From Apteryx mantelli (lineage: Eukaryota; Chordata; Aves; Apterygiformes; Apterygidae): DNA of 64,000 nucleotides. A program made the position numbers and the translations under genes. Shown piece after piece: positions 28,601 to 43,600 of the stretch. Below the pieces are notes generated by a model that was given only the letters and a program-made list of their open reading frames with translations, had not been told where the DNA came from and did no database searches. The stretch is from positions 51,250,275 through 51,314,274 of the forward strand of contig NC_089979.1 of NCBI RefSeq assembly GCF_036417845.1, given 5' to 3'. Each line of letters starts with the position of its first letter. Positions within the stretch are counted from its first letter, which is position 1.

Positions 28601-31600
28601 TTCAGTGGTGTTTCTATCATTGTAACATGTCAAATCTCTCTCTAACAGAGAAGTGTATCAGCATATTTATGACATGTACAGATGCCTCCATCTTTTAAGA
28701 CAACTGTGCTTACTGATGTGATGCACATATTGTACTGTTCATGCACATAAAGGTACAACTTAACAATTAAAGGTAAAGGTCAATGCAGAAATTATTTTGT
28801 CAACCCGTGCTAGCAAACTAGAGAACAGGAGTGTGGTAAAACAGTGACATATTTCAGCAAAAATCCAATTCATTTAAAAGAATGGGTCCTGTAGCACTCT
28901 GGTATTTCTTGCATTATTTCATAAAAAACTCTAAAAATTAAGCAGTGTTTAAGAATGACAGCTCTTTCTTGTCACCTTTCGGATGAGACCTTAGGAGCAG
29001 TTATGTAGACTATTAATCCCAAAATAATTTAACAGTATGGCACACATTATTGCTTTCATTGTTCATGGCTTTTAAAGCCAAATACTTTAAGGACATTACT
29101 ACAAGAAGTACATCAGAATCAGGAATTTCATCTAGAATAGGAGACAAAATGGCTAGTTACAGCTGAAGAGAATGGACAGGCAGAGACTCTCCTTCCTATC
29201 TCTCACTAGACCTACATCCTTTTCACACTGTCCTGGTCACACAGAAAGGCCACATGTAGAAGTAGACTACATTTATACCTGGGCATACGTGGATTGACAG
29301 AAAGAGACCTCAGAGAAAGTTTAAAGAATTTATGCCACTTGGCTTTGCAAGGCCAAAAGCAGCAATAAAAAACACCCCCTATAGCCTGAGATTTAATTTT
29401 CTTCTCCCAAACCCCAAGTGCTATTACCTTAATGTCTTCCAACAGAACTCCGTTATCTCTGTTTAAATTTTCAGCCTGCTTGATTTGTCCAGTGGCCTCA
29501 TTCAGAGCTTCACGAAGATCAGTGAGTTTGGATTCATATTCATTCAATGAATCCCTCACAATTTTAACAAGCCCATGATTTTCTTGGTGGTACTTTTGTA
29601 GTTCATTCTTAACATGTGCCAGTACTGCAGTATCAGAACCAGAAAGAAAAGCTTTGTTCAGAGAAGAAGGGAACCAAAACAAACCTCCTTCAGTAGGGCT
29701 TAACATTAGGATTAGAAAGCTGTGGTGATGTGACTAAACATCCTTTGCATTGCTATAGTATCAGTAATACTATAGCAGATATATTATTCAGCATCTCACT
29801 GGCTCAAATTTGCTCACAAAACTGCTGCTGCAGACATGGAGCATACTCTTATAGAAAAGCATTTATTTGGCTATTTCTAAATTAAATAAGGATGATCTTC
29901 TGGATATATTGAATTATTTTCTTTTTTAATACAAAACTAACACAATTTCATCACCATTTTCATCTACAATGTAGACATCTGCATCCCAGTTAGTCATTAA
30001 AGCTTCCTCTGTAATCAGCAGAGAGATACATGCACTTCCAGGTCACATTTCATCTCACAGAAGGTAGAAACCTAAAACAGGTAACATGAATCACACTCTT
30101 TAAGAGTGTCCATTTCACTGCCTACACATAGGATACAGAAGAGTTGCTCAGAGGTAGGTATCAAAATCCAAAGTTAAGGAAGACGAATCTCACTCATAAA
30201 GTCCTTCACACTTCTCAGCTATAACCCTGGTTAGGAGAGAAGGCTGTGACCTTGCTATCCTTGCTGTCTCTACTATGCAGAATCAGGTTACTGGCTGTCC
30301 CAGTCAAACACATGCAGAGAACATAAAATGGAGTACAACTAAAACTTCTGTACTTCCTTATCCTTTTATGACCTGAGCCTTGTATTACTCTATTGGCTTC
30401 TTAACATGTGACTTTAAATTACAAGTGTAATTTTTCTAAAAGAGCTACAGGTACCATATCTTATATATTATAATACATAGAAGCACTGGGTAAGTATATA
30501 TAATCAGCTACATTTTTTACTGACATTCCTCTAGTTATTAAAGATGACTGTACTGGGTTTCTTCCCCAATCCAACTCAGTTTCTTTCATAACAAAGTAAA
30601 AATGCCTTTAAATGCCCTACAGAATTACCACTTTGATTTTGACTAACAATTACTACAAACCCAGCGATACTTGCAAAATGCCCCTCCCTGCACTCCATCC
30701 CAAACAGTCAATAATGCTTTGGATTTAAGACTGATCTTTCTAGAGAACCAAAAGAAGAAGCTGGGAGAACAAGCCCTTACGCAGCTGAGCTTCTCTTCTC
30801 TCCTCCTCTGCATCTGTTTGCAGTTGGCCAAAGTTGCGGTTTCGCATCTCTGTCATCATTCGTTGAGCTTCAGCCAGTTCTTTGGCAGCATCCCCCAAGG
30901 GCAAATTGTTACCTTCTGCATTTGTACCAGCTATTTGTTCCAAGAGCACTGAAAAAAAGAAGTCAAAAGAAGTCAAAAGAAGTCAAACAGAGGATGCACT
31001 TAAGCCTATGCAACAGACACAAATCACAGGGCTGCTATCCTTTCTGAAAAAGGCATGCCTATTCCTGAATTCATTAATGAAGTAGATCCATTTTGTGTTA
31101 ATTGTACCAATCAGAAGTACCCTGTGTCACACCACCAAAGTTAGTAAGATGGAATCAGGCTTGAAACTTGTCCAAAATTACCAAATTCCCAGCAATAATT
31201 TTAAGCATCTAATTTAAAATACCCTATGTTAGCAATCCAGGCTAAAGTCAGGACAGTCAACCAGGTGCTCTAAATTGCCCCCTGGAAAAGCTTCTCTGTC
31301 CCTATTCACTATATAGGGAGGGTAGGTGCCTAAATTTGCATCATATATAAGATTTTTAATAGGAAGAGTGAATTCCACACCTATGTCTAACTTTCTATTT
31401 TATGAAGCTGTTTTCTGAAAAAAATCTCATGCTTAATTAAGAATATTGTAAGTAGACTGTTCATAAAACAAAACATACTGGAAACCATTGGAACCATTTT
31501 TACCTTGTATATTATTGACAACTATTTGTATTCTTGAAACCAAATCCTTTCCTTTCTGATTAGTTTCACCAAAATTATTAAATAATCTCTCTGCTGTCTT

Positions 31601-34600
31601 GTAGTTCATTTCAGCCTAGAAAGGGAAAAAAGCAATTACATTAAAGATACCTGGATACAACAAATTAATATGCAGTTAAGAGAAGTTTATTTTTAAATTA
31701 ATTTAGTAAGTCACCTTTTCCTGGAGAGCATTTACATCACGATTTAGGTTAATGAAGTCTGTCTCCAACTCATCTGCCTTTGAACCCTGATTATGAACAA
31801 CAGAACGGTAATTGTTCAATAAGACCTGGAACAAAAGTAAAAAGAATTTCAGTAAATCACCCAGACACAGGAGATAATGAGCAAAAATTCACTGGCTTAG
31901 ATCTTTGCCCAAGGTAAATAAAGACAGCATTACTAACTTCATAGCTGACCAATTTAACAGCTGGGTCTTTGTTTCTGTGAGTCCGGCAACTGCTTTTCAA
32001 CTAAGGAAAATTCATTTAGAATGTAATGTTTACAGTAATTCAGAGGCATGAAGTGCTGGAAAAAGATAGGGCTATAGGGAAACCTCAAACATAGAGCTTT
32101 CAAGTTGAGTAGGCCTAAGAAAAAGCAGAGATACTCATTCCCTTTCAGAGCACAAGATAGAACTAAAAGCTTTCTGCCAACAGGTGGAGCCCAGTACTGT
32201 CAAGATGCAGCACTTGAAATTAAAAGTTCATCAATGTCTGCTTGTAAACTGACAAAAAATGGCATAAATTCCCAGGTTCAGCTCTTGTATGCTTAACCTG
32301 AAATCAATTTAAGACTGCTCCTTTTATGTGTGTGTACCTTTAAGTCCTTGATGCGTGTTTCCAAATGTCTCATCTGCTCCAGTGTGTGGGTACTCACATG
32401 GACATTTTGCAGCTGAGACTTAATCAGCTGAAGCTCATCACCTATTGTGCTCAAATCCTTCAGCAATGTAATTACACAGCTATCGCAAGCTGAAGAGAAA
32501 GAGCATGAGCAAAGGAAAACAATACATATTATTGATATTTTGCACAGAGAACATTGCACTGAGCACATTAATAAATAAGATGCAGTGGAAACTTTTTGAT
32601 GCTTGTCACCTGGTGGCACCTGAAGAACAAAGGCAACAACAAGGCCCGCAGTATTAAGGAGAGTGACCAAACCCAGAAGTGAGGAGGAGGCCCCACCTAC
32701 ATCTGGCTAAATGGCCTTTTTAATCATATTTCCCAAATGTTTGCTTGACTGTTTGCTTTTTAAAGATTCATTACAGGACACCGCCATGCCTTTTTAAAAT
32801 CTGCCACCTTTAAAACAGTCATCAGTATATATCCAAAGCCAGAAATCAGCAATCTAAGTGCAGTTCTGTTTTACTACTTACAGTCACAATCTTCATCAGG
32901 ATCCACATCTTTTGGTTCATTATTTAAACATTCTGAAATCAGAAAACTATCATCAGTAACCAAGATTTTCTTATGGAAATGTTACTATTGCATTTTTACA
33001 CTCACTTTGCATGGTTGGCAGCCATGAAAACACTGTGCAGCCCTCTCATAAATCCATAATCAGTGTGAACTAGCTAGAATGTCCAGAAGGCTTGAGAGTG
33101 CTGAGTTCAGCTCCCACTTGTGCCTTGCTGAGATCTACATCTTATTCATCCCTCAAAAGTGGACTGTAACCTCATAATATATGCTACTTGTGTAGCAGCA
33201 GGAAGCTCTCTTGCATCAAGGCTGCTGAATCTATTTCATTTTGCCTAGAATAATAATACTGTGATTGGAGCCAAGACTATAGAGCCTACTAGTTAAAGCA
33301 TGTACCCAGGACATAGGTTCAAACCCTTTATCTACCTCAGCATCCACGTTCGAACCACAGATTCTTATTCCCAAAGGATTTTAATCCACAAGGTACTGAG
33401 AAGTGTTTATGGCCTTCTTTCATAGCTGCTCCAGTTTGCATGATTAAGAGATTAATCAGGCTTGAGAGAAATGCTGAGTGTGTGGATGGAAGGAGGCACT
33501 GTCCGTAACCTAAAGCACGGAGCCTGGGCCACAGATACGGGTGGTATACAGGTGGTATAGACACTGCCATCAGACTTTCCAACAAGCCAGCTCAAGTGAC
33601 TGCCTGTCCCATGTGCTGTTTTCTTACAAAACTTGTTATAAGAAGGTTAACAATCTCCAGGCATTTGTAGGATTCTTACCCGGAATTCTAACTTTTAGGA
33701 AGCCGGAGAGGAGCTGGCTCCTAAAAATATCATCATATAGGACAGGAATCTCCCCACCTTTATGCCTAGGTCCCTGTTAACAGATTTGGTCCTATTGGCT
33801 ACTGCAAAACTCACAGGGCTGCCATCTCCTGTTGAAAATGAAAAGGGCTGAGCAAGTCTTTTCCTTCAGAGGATGCACACAGGATATAGCAGTCTTTGCT
33901 GCTGCTGTCAAGAGTCAACAACAGCTTGCAACTGTGAGAGGCTACCGTGATAAAATTAACTGTGAGAGGCTACCGTGATAAAATTAACTGAACTTTAAGA
34001 GTAGCATGAAACAGCCTGGAACAAACTGCCTAGCTGTGCCATTTCCTTTGGCACTTGCACATTAAGTCATCAGGAAGTTAAACAGGATTGGTAGTGAGCA
34101 TTCCTGCCAAAATAAGAAAAGTCACAAAGAATGTATTTGTAAGAGAATGATGGAAATTATTTTGAAAGCAAATACACGTGCAGTCCTGCTGTTGTATAAT
34201 TCAGCTAACACCAGGCACATTTCAGCTGTGGCGGTGAAGTATCAATTAAATAAAACTATTATTACAGCTTGTGCACCAATGACATCAGCCAAGAAATGAT
34301 GAAATGAAAAAATTCAGCCAAGTACCAAACATCATACACATATAAACCTGCTAGAACATGCTGTGCTGCTGATCACAGAAGGTTTTATTGCTAATGTGGA
34401 AAAAAAGATGGCTGATCAGAATATATTGTTGGAGACAAACTGAAAACAAACTGGCTTGCTGAATTTTGCCCTAAGGATTAGTTTGTCCTAGCAAACTCTT
34501 GCTTCAAAAAGAGAGGAATGATAAAACATCAAACACTGCTTGGATTCGTTCCACACAAAATATAAATATAATAAAGATGCCTTACTTTAATGATGAAATA

Positions 34601-37600
34601 CAAAATGAGAACTAGCTATTGAAAAATTGCACCAGGTGCCAACTGCAGTTCACATCATTTGCTGTTTTTTTCTAATTTCTGTGACCAAAGAAAGACAAGA
34701 TGATCCTTACAGTCATTTGAATGTAGTATGAACAGTAGGTGCAGGGAAATGAAATGTGAAAAAATCAGGAGTCATTAGTCTGACATTTCACTAAAATGTG
34801 AGAAGGAAAAGCTGCCTATGGTGAAAGAAAAGTATAAATTTATTGGAGAGTAAAAATATGGGAGAATCAAGAACAGACGTCTGCATGTTTCTGAACAGAA
34901 AAGAGTATTTCAAAGGACTGAGATGAATCACAGTAAAGATGGGCTGAGGAACATAGGATTAGACCCTTTACCTCAGAATTATAATAGATAAAGCAAACAT
35001 ACACCTGCGGCATAATACTCTTCAAAGAACTTAACTAGTAGCGGAGTATATATATGACTGATACTGGGAAAATTAAGGATGTCTCAGTCTGCAGATAGGT
35101 GTATAGCAGGATTTATAAAATAGCCTCCTGAGTTAGATGCCTAACTTCTATTGTAAACACAGTTAGCTTAGATACCTAATATGGCAGTGCCTGATGCAAA
35201 CTCTGAAAATGTCATTAATCTGTCTCAGATACACTTTAAAAAGGCATATTAAGACTGCTCCATGAGGCTTGTTTCATAACATCTAACACAGAGTGGCAAG
35301 ATATGACTTAAATATTTCAGAGGAAAAACAATAATGCATTTATATACACGCCTGTGAAACAGAAAAGCACAATATAATTGATACTGTTTATGAAGGAAAA
35401 TACATGATAAAATGCCCCACAAGGATGAACTCAGTGACTCAGGACAGCTCTTCCATTACTATGCTCTTATATTTTAGGAAACCTTACATTTTGTTAAAAA
35501 TGATCTACATTTCTTATAAGTCTAGGTTTTTCCCTTAGTTCAACTTATCAAAAGATCTTCCTTCTCTGCTTTCCAGAGAGTAAACAGTGCTTCCTTACAT
35601 GTTCATAGGCCCTTACATACCTCCAGTCAGGTGATCACAACTAGCCAGCTGACCATTATTATTACAATTACATTTTCGACAGTAGCCTCCATATTTTTGT
35701 GGATTTCCAAAATATCCAGGAGCACAGCTAGATAAAAGAGATACAAATGTTGTTTTATTAAGTATTTGAACCTGCTTTTGTCAAATATATTTTCGCTTAA
35801 CAAAAACTCAGTTCTCCTCCTGAAGAAACTGTCAAGTAGTAGATTTCATGTCTTGACTTAGACAAAAAGGGTGTATTTTTGGTTTACAGTATCCTCTGCA
35901 CTGTGTTAAAAATGTCTATCCAAGTGCTACAGAAAATGTTTCTAAAAATAAAAGAACTCCCACAATGCTCATCTAAAAATAACTCACTTAGTCTATAAAA
36001 ACACACATGCACACAGATACATGTATGAAGAGTGTTTTAAAAGGCTTAACCCAGCAAATCATATCATTCTGTTCTGTGATCCCACCAGAATTCATTTATT
36101 CAGTAGGATCATACTGCAAGCACATGCTGAGTTTTCGAACAGCAGTGGCACTGAACGACATTAGCACCCTTCTGCTGGATGCTATCTCCTCTTGCCATCT
36201 GCCAGCAAAGCAGTTTGTGTGAGCAGTCCCTAAGTATTTTCTAGGGAAAATATATTGCCTGGACTGGCTAGATAGTATTTCTAAAAGTATTTCTAAAGTT
36301 TTTCACTCTGTTGTATGACCTAAAGGGGTAGTAATGCGTGATCAAGGAGCCATGATGAGTAGCTGAGGGTGGTAATATTTTCTACTGGTATGGCTAGATC
36401 TGGAAGAGCAAATCTGTCCATAACCTACTGCTTATATGTCAAAGGTAACAGCCCTGAAATACCACAAAGTTGCATTCCTAAAATATAATGCGGTATTGGA
36501 GATACTACCTTCAGGTGAGCCACCATAACTTACTAGCCTCAGGTTTCCGAATCAGACAACCCTATTCCATTATCCTTAAATTCCTCCTGGATTTGAAACT
36601 CAGTGAAATTGCTTCCTCTTCCTGCCTGAAATTGTTATGCTGTATTTATTTTGCTTTGCCAAACTGTTGTAATGTTCCAGCAAAAGAGATAGCTTCAGTA
36701 TTGTGTTTGTACACTCCACCTGCAGGGCACATCGGAATGATTTGGGATGAAGGGTATGGTATTAAACGTTACATGGTCGCCACTGGATAGCTAATAAAGA
36801 ACACTGAAGCACCAGCAAATATATTAGAAGAAATGGGAATATGTTTTCAATTGGAAATGGGACAAAATAAGTGAGAGTTATTATTATTAGCAAGAGTGAA
36901 GGATAAGACAATACACAGGGCACATATTCAAAGTGACTGACACTACCCTTATTGATAAAAACTGTGCAGTCACTAAATTCATCGTGGAGAATTATTTACA
37001 TTTCTTCAGGGTGTGCTGGGATCTCATCTGCAATTATACTACAGCACCACACTATAGCAGCTATTTATAAAATTATATGCCTCCCTAAGTGTGTGCATAT
37101 TATGCAAACACATATGTACATATACATATAATACAGATATATTATAATACATAATACAGATATACCTCCTTTCATGGTGTCTCTCAAAGACATTTGTCCT
37201 GAGAAACAAGTCACTTACCGTTCGCAACGAACTCCGGTATAGCCTTCTTTGCATAGACACTGAATTTCTTCACCATTTGCCACACAGCCAGTTGCAAATC
37301 TGTAAGAAGAAAGAAAATTTTTTATTGGGAACACATAATCAAATAGATTTTAGATTCTGGATGCTAAATTCAGTTAAATGACTTTCACATTAAAAGGCTT
37401 TTATACCACCAAATTACTACTGAGTTAATTTAGTTGCCTCCAGATAAATTGCAGTGACCAGTTCTTTGAAGTTTCAAATTTTTCTCTAGGTTTTCTCCTT
37501 AGGTTAAAAAATAATCATTTTCTGACCCTCTGGACAGAATGTAATAGTTCATTACACAAAGGAATGCCTAAAATAAACCTTAACAGTGATGACGTAATAT

Positions 37601-40600
37601 AAAACAAGTCTATGTGGCTATCTTATCTTACTAGGCAAAAATCAATAGCCTGTACTAGACAAAGTTCCCTCTTGTTTGTATAGTTTTTTTCTTATTTATG
37701 GGTGGGAGCATTAGATCTTATTTTTATGTAGCTAATACTCTTCTTCTTTTTTAACCAAGGCAGGATAGAATTGTGAACTCCCTTAGAGAGCTCTAGGATA
37801 TATCTCATTAACACAATGAACATTTTTGTACGCTTCTTCTAGCAGACTCACCTAGATTCAAATTTCAATAGGGTGGATGACCATTTTTTGCCCATTGTTT
37901 GGTGTGAAGAAGGCAGGAGGTGAAGACAGGATAGGCCACCTTTGCTGTTTCCATTTTTTATCCCATGAATAGTTGGATAAACCAAGTCTCTCTATCAAAG
38001 ACAGGTATCAGAAGTCTGCACTAAGAATTACGTATAATTTGACTAGGTGGAAAATTGTTAACGCCAATAATGCAAGATGGGATGCATTTCCCATGTAATG
38101 AATGGTATTTACCACCCTAATGTGCAGCTATGAAACTACTGCAGGTTTCATGGGCTCCTTAGATACTTCAGCACCCTTAAAGCAAAAGACAAGTAAAAAT
38201 ATGCTCAGCCAGCCTCAGGCAAACACCTGCAGAAGAGGCCAGTGCTGTCAAAAACAGATCTATCAGAGAGTCCTCTAATAAAGGAAAAAACCTGTCTATT
38301 GTCTACTAGTGTAAATCTCTCACTTAAGGCTACCTGGTGTTTGCTTCTGCACCTGGCAAATACTATGTGGTGCCTTTAGCAATTCGTAGCTTAGAATTTT
38401 TAAAACCTACTTGTTTTTGTTTAATACATTTCACATTTCAGAGCTGATCAATGACAATAAACAGTGTGGCTCAGCATACCATTTATTTAAAATACAATTT
38501 ACTGCCCAGTTTTAAAAGCCTGGCAACATTGTTAGATCTGAGGAAATTTAATTTTTCTAGGTCAGTAATATTTGCTGAGTTCCATTTGCAGTTCAAATGG
38601 AGCTTCCGCCTGATGAGACAGCATAATCTTTCAGATATGTAGATATGTGCTTATGAGCTTTAATTTTCTAAATTATTTTTTCATCTTACTAAATTTTCTG
38701 AATTCATAGAAAAGGCTTCTTTCATCATTGCCACTTATCTCTATGCTGAAAGAGATCTGGCTGAGCGGAATGGTAATAAACATGAGATTAAAGATAACTT
38801 ACATCCTACATTTCTCCCCTTTACCTTCTGTTTGGCTTCTCAGGACCTTTTACAGTACCTGTTTGTATAAGGGCAAGGGCACGTCCGACAGGAACCTTGA
38901 GTGGCATCTCCAAAATAACCATCTTTACAGCGCTCACATTTCTCCCCAGCAGTATTATACTGACAGTTCTTAAAGAGGAAACAAGCAACATGGTTAACAG
39001 TGCCTTCTCATTCTATACGGTTCTATAGTTATTTTAAAAATTATAGCCCAACTATTCAGAAACTAAGGATGTTCTTTCCCTTCCACATAACTGAGCATTT
39101 ATTGCCAAACTGCCTTCACTATCAAGATAGATTGGTTTCTGTCATTCTCTAACTGTAGAAAGCCCATTTTGCTCACTATTGTGGAAGGGCAACAGATAAT
39201 AATCAGTATTACACATATTTTAAAGGAATTCAGTCAGATGTGTGGTTTGTTAGGAAAATTCCCATAATGCATTCTCTATGTCTTGATATTTCAATGGCAG
39301 CCATTAAAAACTCACAAGATTTAAATGTAACTTTAAATTTTGCATCTTAACACAAATTAGAAGGCAGACATGATTTAAAAGCATGCAGTGAATTGAGTCC
39401 AAATACATTCTTAAAAAATCCCATGAAATTAATTCCAAAACTAATTCTATTGGTTGATTCTGATTAGATTTGAATTTACTGTATCTTCCTCAGTGTACAT
39501 GTAATTTGTTTTTAATTTGCTAACTGCAATGAATAATGAAAAGTGAATGCTGGGAAAATGAATGCTGTAACTGATACAGCCCATTTTCCATGATAAAATA
39601 GCTGGAAATTATATCTTATTTTAGAAACATTCTTATTCCTGCTGTCGTCTGAACATCACACATGTCTATGTGTTATGGTGGGAGGACAACCAAATTGCTT
39701 TTGCTTTAACTAAGAAGATGTTAATTTACAACAGAAGTTATTTAAATGCATTGGTGAGCAGTCATAAAAATTTAGTGAAACCAAAACTCAAGGCATTCAT
39801 ACTCCCTAGTTCCACAACTGCTTTCTTCATAACTTCAGAGACCCACAAAGCTGAGTGTGTACTAATAAAGTGAAAGATGGAAAGAGAAAGTGGGCAACTG
39901 GCTGAGCAGACTGACTGCACACCTGTTTCAGGAACCTCCAATGGCCTAGAGCCATGGTGAAAAGCCCTAGCACCATGACTTGCAGCAGGAGAGCAATTTT
40001 CCCCTTCAAATGAGGATCAGTTCTGTCCTTTCCATCTCCCCTTGTACTCCATTCTCATTCACATTTCCTCATACCAAGATTCCCTTAACCACACCAACAA
40101 GCCCTCCTGCAGCCTCTGCACATAGTAACCCATAATTTGTTTGGGTTAAAGAATTAAATTTGTGGCTCATTTATGAAAGGCTCTGGGAAGGAACAGGCAA
40201 AGCTTCAGTTCATGGTGACTATGGGCCATTTAACTAGGGTAAGCTAAAGAAATATGAAGACCCTAAGCTTATAAAAGAAACCATTTTAAAATGCATTCTC
40301 TAAAAAAACCCTGTGAATATTTTCCTGCAAAAAGCTCATGGAAAATTCAACTGGTTTCTTAATAGTTACTGTAAATTTGGATAAACCTGAAGAAAAATTG
40401 AACAGCAAAAAAGTAAAAGAGAAGTATTTAATACTGCCTTAGGTGAAAATAGTTGTGTTGGTTGCATCCTGGAGCAAGCTCCCCAAAAGTTTATCTACTG
40501 ACTTTTGTTTTGCTAAAGCCCACTCTGTCTACAGAAATGGAAGTAAATCATATATATATGAAGAAACTTTTCATATGAAAGCTATTCTGAATGTGCCCTA

Positions 40601-43600
40601 CTTCCCTCTAGCTACACGGCATATAAAGAATGGTGGGGCATAATCCAGTGCTCCTACGGCAGAGTGGAAGGAAGCCAGACCAGCAACTCCCTCAGGGGTC
40701 CTTCTTCAAGTTTCATTGGGCCTTGCATAGGATAGGAGAGCAGAGACACCCTGGTGTCACAGCCTTTCCAAACAGTCAGGTATTGCAAACTCTGAAAGGA
40801 AAACTCTCACCTGACCCCCAAGGACCCATATGGAACAGGATGCCACTGTCCAGTGTGCCAGGGTCACAGGGGAGATACCTATGTATATGGGGTTATGTGA
40901 CATGAAACAACACATCTGAGGATGAGGAAGTCTCAGCACCATGCTGCAGCAAAGGGAATGTACCTTTCAGGAGGAAAGGCAGGGACCACTGGGACACAAA
41001 AATCTGATTTGTGCTAGAAGGGCAGCATCTTCTCCATCTCCTCTTGTACTTCCTTCTCCGCCACATTCAGGAGTGCAGTCCTGCGACCCTCTCATCCCAC
41101 CACCAAGCAACAGGACACTGCCTGAGCTGAGGAGGACTGTCCTGCTGCCACAGAGGAAAGGGTCAGGGTGAGCTGAGCAAAGCCTCCTATGGAAGCTGTA
41201 ACAGCAGAGAAGCTGCCATGTGAAGGTTTTGGGGGCCAGTGCCCGTGGAGAGGAGCAGGGAGCGGGAGGCCGAGTGGGCAAGCCTTGCACTCTGGGTATG
41301 AAACACGACTGCTCCACAGTGGGAAGTCTCTCTGCACCGCTACAGGTCTTTGTGCCGTGGTTCCTCTACAGAGGGAGACAAACTCACTCCTTATTAGCTG
41401 GAGGCTCATAAAGGAAGGTAAATCAGGCCCTTTGCATTTTGTTTTTCACCGCATTATCCTGGATGACTTTGCTCGCCCTAAAGTTTGTCCCAGGGCCAAG
41501 TGTTGATTTAGCTCCGTCTATCTGAAAGTTAATACAATGGTGGAAAGAGGGACTAAAGTGAAACATTTTAGGAGGAAAAAGTGAAATTTGCATTTTTTGG
41601 ATTTATAATTTTCATCTGAAGTAAAACCCTCTCATCTTTACAGCTCCGTGGCAGCAGTTCCTGTCACGGCCTGCCCTGCCTCACCACGGAAGCAGACTGT
41701 AAGTCATTCCCCAGAATACGCTGAATTGGCTTATAGCTTCCATCCAAGCAACAGGGTGGGTTGAGACAAAGTCAGGGCTGTTATATAATGCACAGGAATG
41801 CACTGCGGGCAGAATGGATTCAAAATGAACAAGGAAGAAATAACACAGAAAATAAACCATTGAAAGATTTTGGCAAGGTTCTTGTTTACACAGTAAGTGA
41901 AAAATTAGTGAAAAGTTTTAAGTGGGAATTTTTCGGAACAAACAGTTTAAACAAGCGTCACAGATGTAAGCTAGAGAACCATGGGCGGCCAAAAGTCACA
42001 TTTTCATTCCTACTAGGGCTGATCAACTCTGATGAGGCTGCTTTAGATTTAATATGGTGTGTCAGGGAGCAGAATCTGCCCCACTATAACTCCTGTGACA
42101 GCTGCAATTTTCTAATTAACCTAACTTTTATCCCATTTATCTTATTTTACTCTCATACTTTTAAATCCATCTAGCTGTAAATTAAGATTAGTGGAGATTT
42201 ATTGACGCTGATTAAAAAGACATTATTCTGCAAAGACTATACTATGCATGAATGTACTGTTTGTCAGCATTTATAAACCCTAACTTATATGTATAAAACT
42301 ATACTGCATATGCCATGGTAAGACCGCACATTTATTAAAAAGAATTGCAAACACTTATATATGTGCTTAATTTGGTGTCTTTTTGTACCATGAGCTAACA
42401 AAGATTATAGGGGGAAAGAAAAAATCAGAACAAGGATACAAATAATTTTAATTACTTAATTATGTCAAATATACATGAAAGTGTATGCAAAACTGGAACT
42501 TACACTCATTTATGATACAAGATATAAAGAATGAGGTATGTAAGGATTAATTTTAGCTGCTAGCAAGACGACAATACTATCTAGCTCATCCTGCAGTAAG
42601 GTGAATGCTTTTTCTTCTTTTTTCAAATTCATTTCTTCAACGCTAACATTTTACTTACAATGCATTTTCCAGAACCATCCTGACATCTGTTTGAATTTCC
42701 ATTGCAGTTGCAGGGAACACAGCGTCCAGTAAATAATCCCTTATTCTCACGGTAAAATCCAAGGCCGCATTCCTAGGCAGAGGCAGGAAGAAAGAAAAAA
42801 ATGGTGAAAGTTGATGAAAAGAAAGTTTTCACAGGTTATGGGATGGGAAATTGTTTGCCATTCCCAAGGAGTAGTGGAGGTACACATTTCTTGACAAACT
42901 CTTCTAAGCCCATGTTACTGTTTAAATAACAAGTATTTTAACTCAGTAAATGGCAAAGAATGGAACTGAAGCAGTTTCAGCCTAAGCATCTGAACCTTGT
43001 GCTCTACGTTTTGTGGTTGTGGGGATTGCACCATTTTGACTCTAACCCCTGAGCAAAACATATTTCCTGTGGCTATGTACAAAGATGTAGAATGTGACTT
43101 TTAAACCACAAAAAAAGATTTGGATATAGATTCATACTAGAGTGTTCTCAAAGAAGAACATATGGAAATCTCATATATTAGCTAGTGGTTATATGAACTC
43201 TTGATAATAATTTAATTACAGTGTATTCTTTGGAAGTACTTCTAATGAGATATTTTTTATATGAATTCATCATGACTTCCAAAATAAGTCTACCTGGAGC
43301 TATATGAAGCCACACTTAGGCAGAGCTAGATGATCTTACAGAACACACAGTGGTCTAGTTTGTAAGTACAGGCTTGTCCCAGAGACCCAAAAAGTATGAA
43401 AAGAATGTTCAGCCACTGAAAGCACATGAACAGAAATATAGCGCATCAGATCAAAGTCAACTTTAAACAGGGAGCTGAACCAGAGGAATACCATGAATGA
43501 AGCAAGACACATTGTCGTTAAGTTTGTTAACCTACACCAGGTAGGTAGTAACTAATATGTTAAAACCACAGTCTTGCTTGGCATGGGTGCAGAGGACGCG

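Larger units (their letters stand above)
24569..32881 (-). other. LAMA3: Introns between W18 and W28 (coiled-coil region)
   Basis: Introns of about 0.1 to 1.4 kb (largest 27996-29427, 25825-27178, 29625-30780). Beyond the repeat at 27514-27780 and the 10-bp repeat at 30959-30987 nothing was recognised. Confidence 0.7.
32933..38858 (-). other. LAMA3: Introns W15-W16, W16-W17 and W17-W18
   Basis: Three introns of 1.6, 1.5 and 2.7 kb around W16 and W17. They contain the 28-bp duplication at 33930 and an A/T-rich TATA/TACA stretch around 37100-37166. No coding or RNA feature seen. Confidence 0.7.

Noticed and set aside
37080..37170. A hairpin RNA gene in the TATA/TACA-rich stretch
   Set aside because: It is an imperfect A/T-rich simple repeat; self-complementarity is expected by composition alone.
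41761..42174. A 137-codon open frame on the plus strand
   Set aside because: No recognisable domain, located in an intron, composition like its surroundings; taken as chance.
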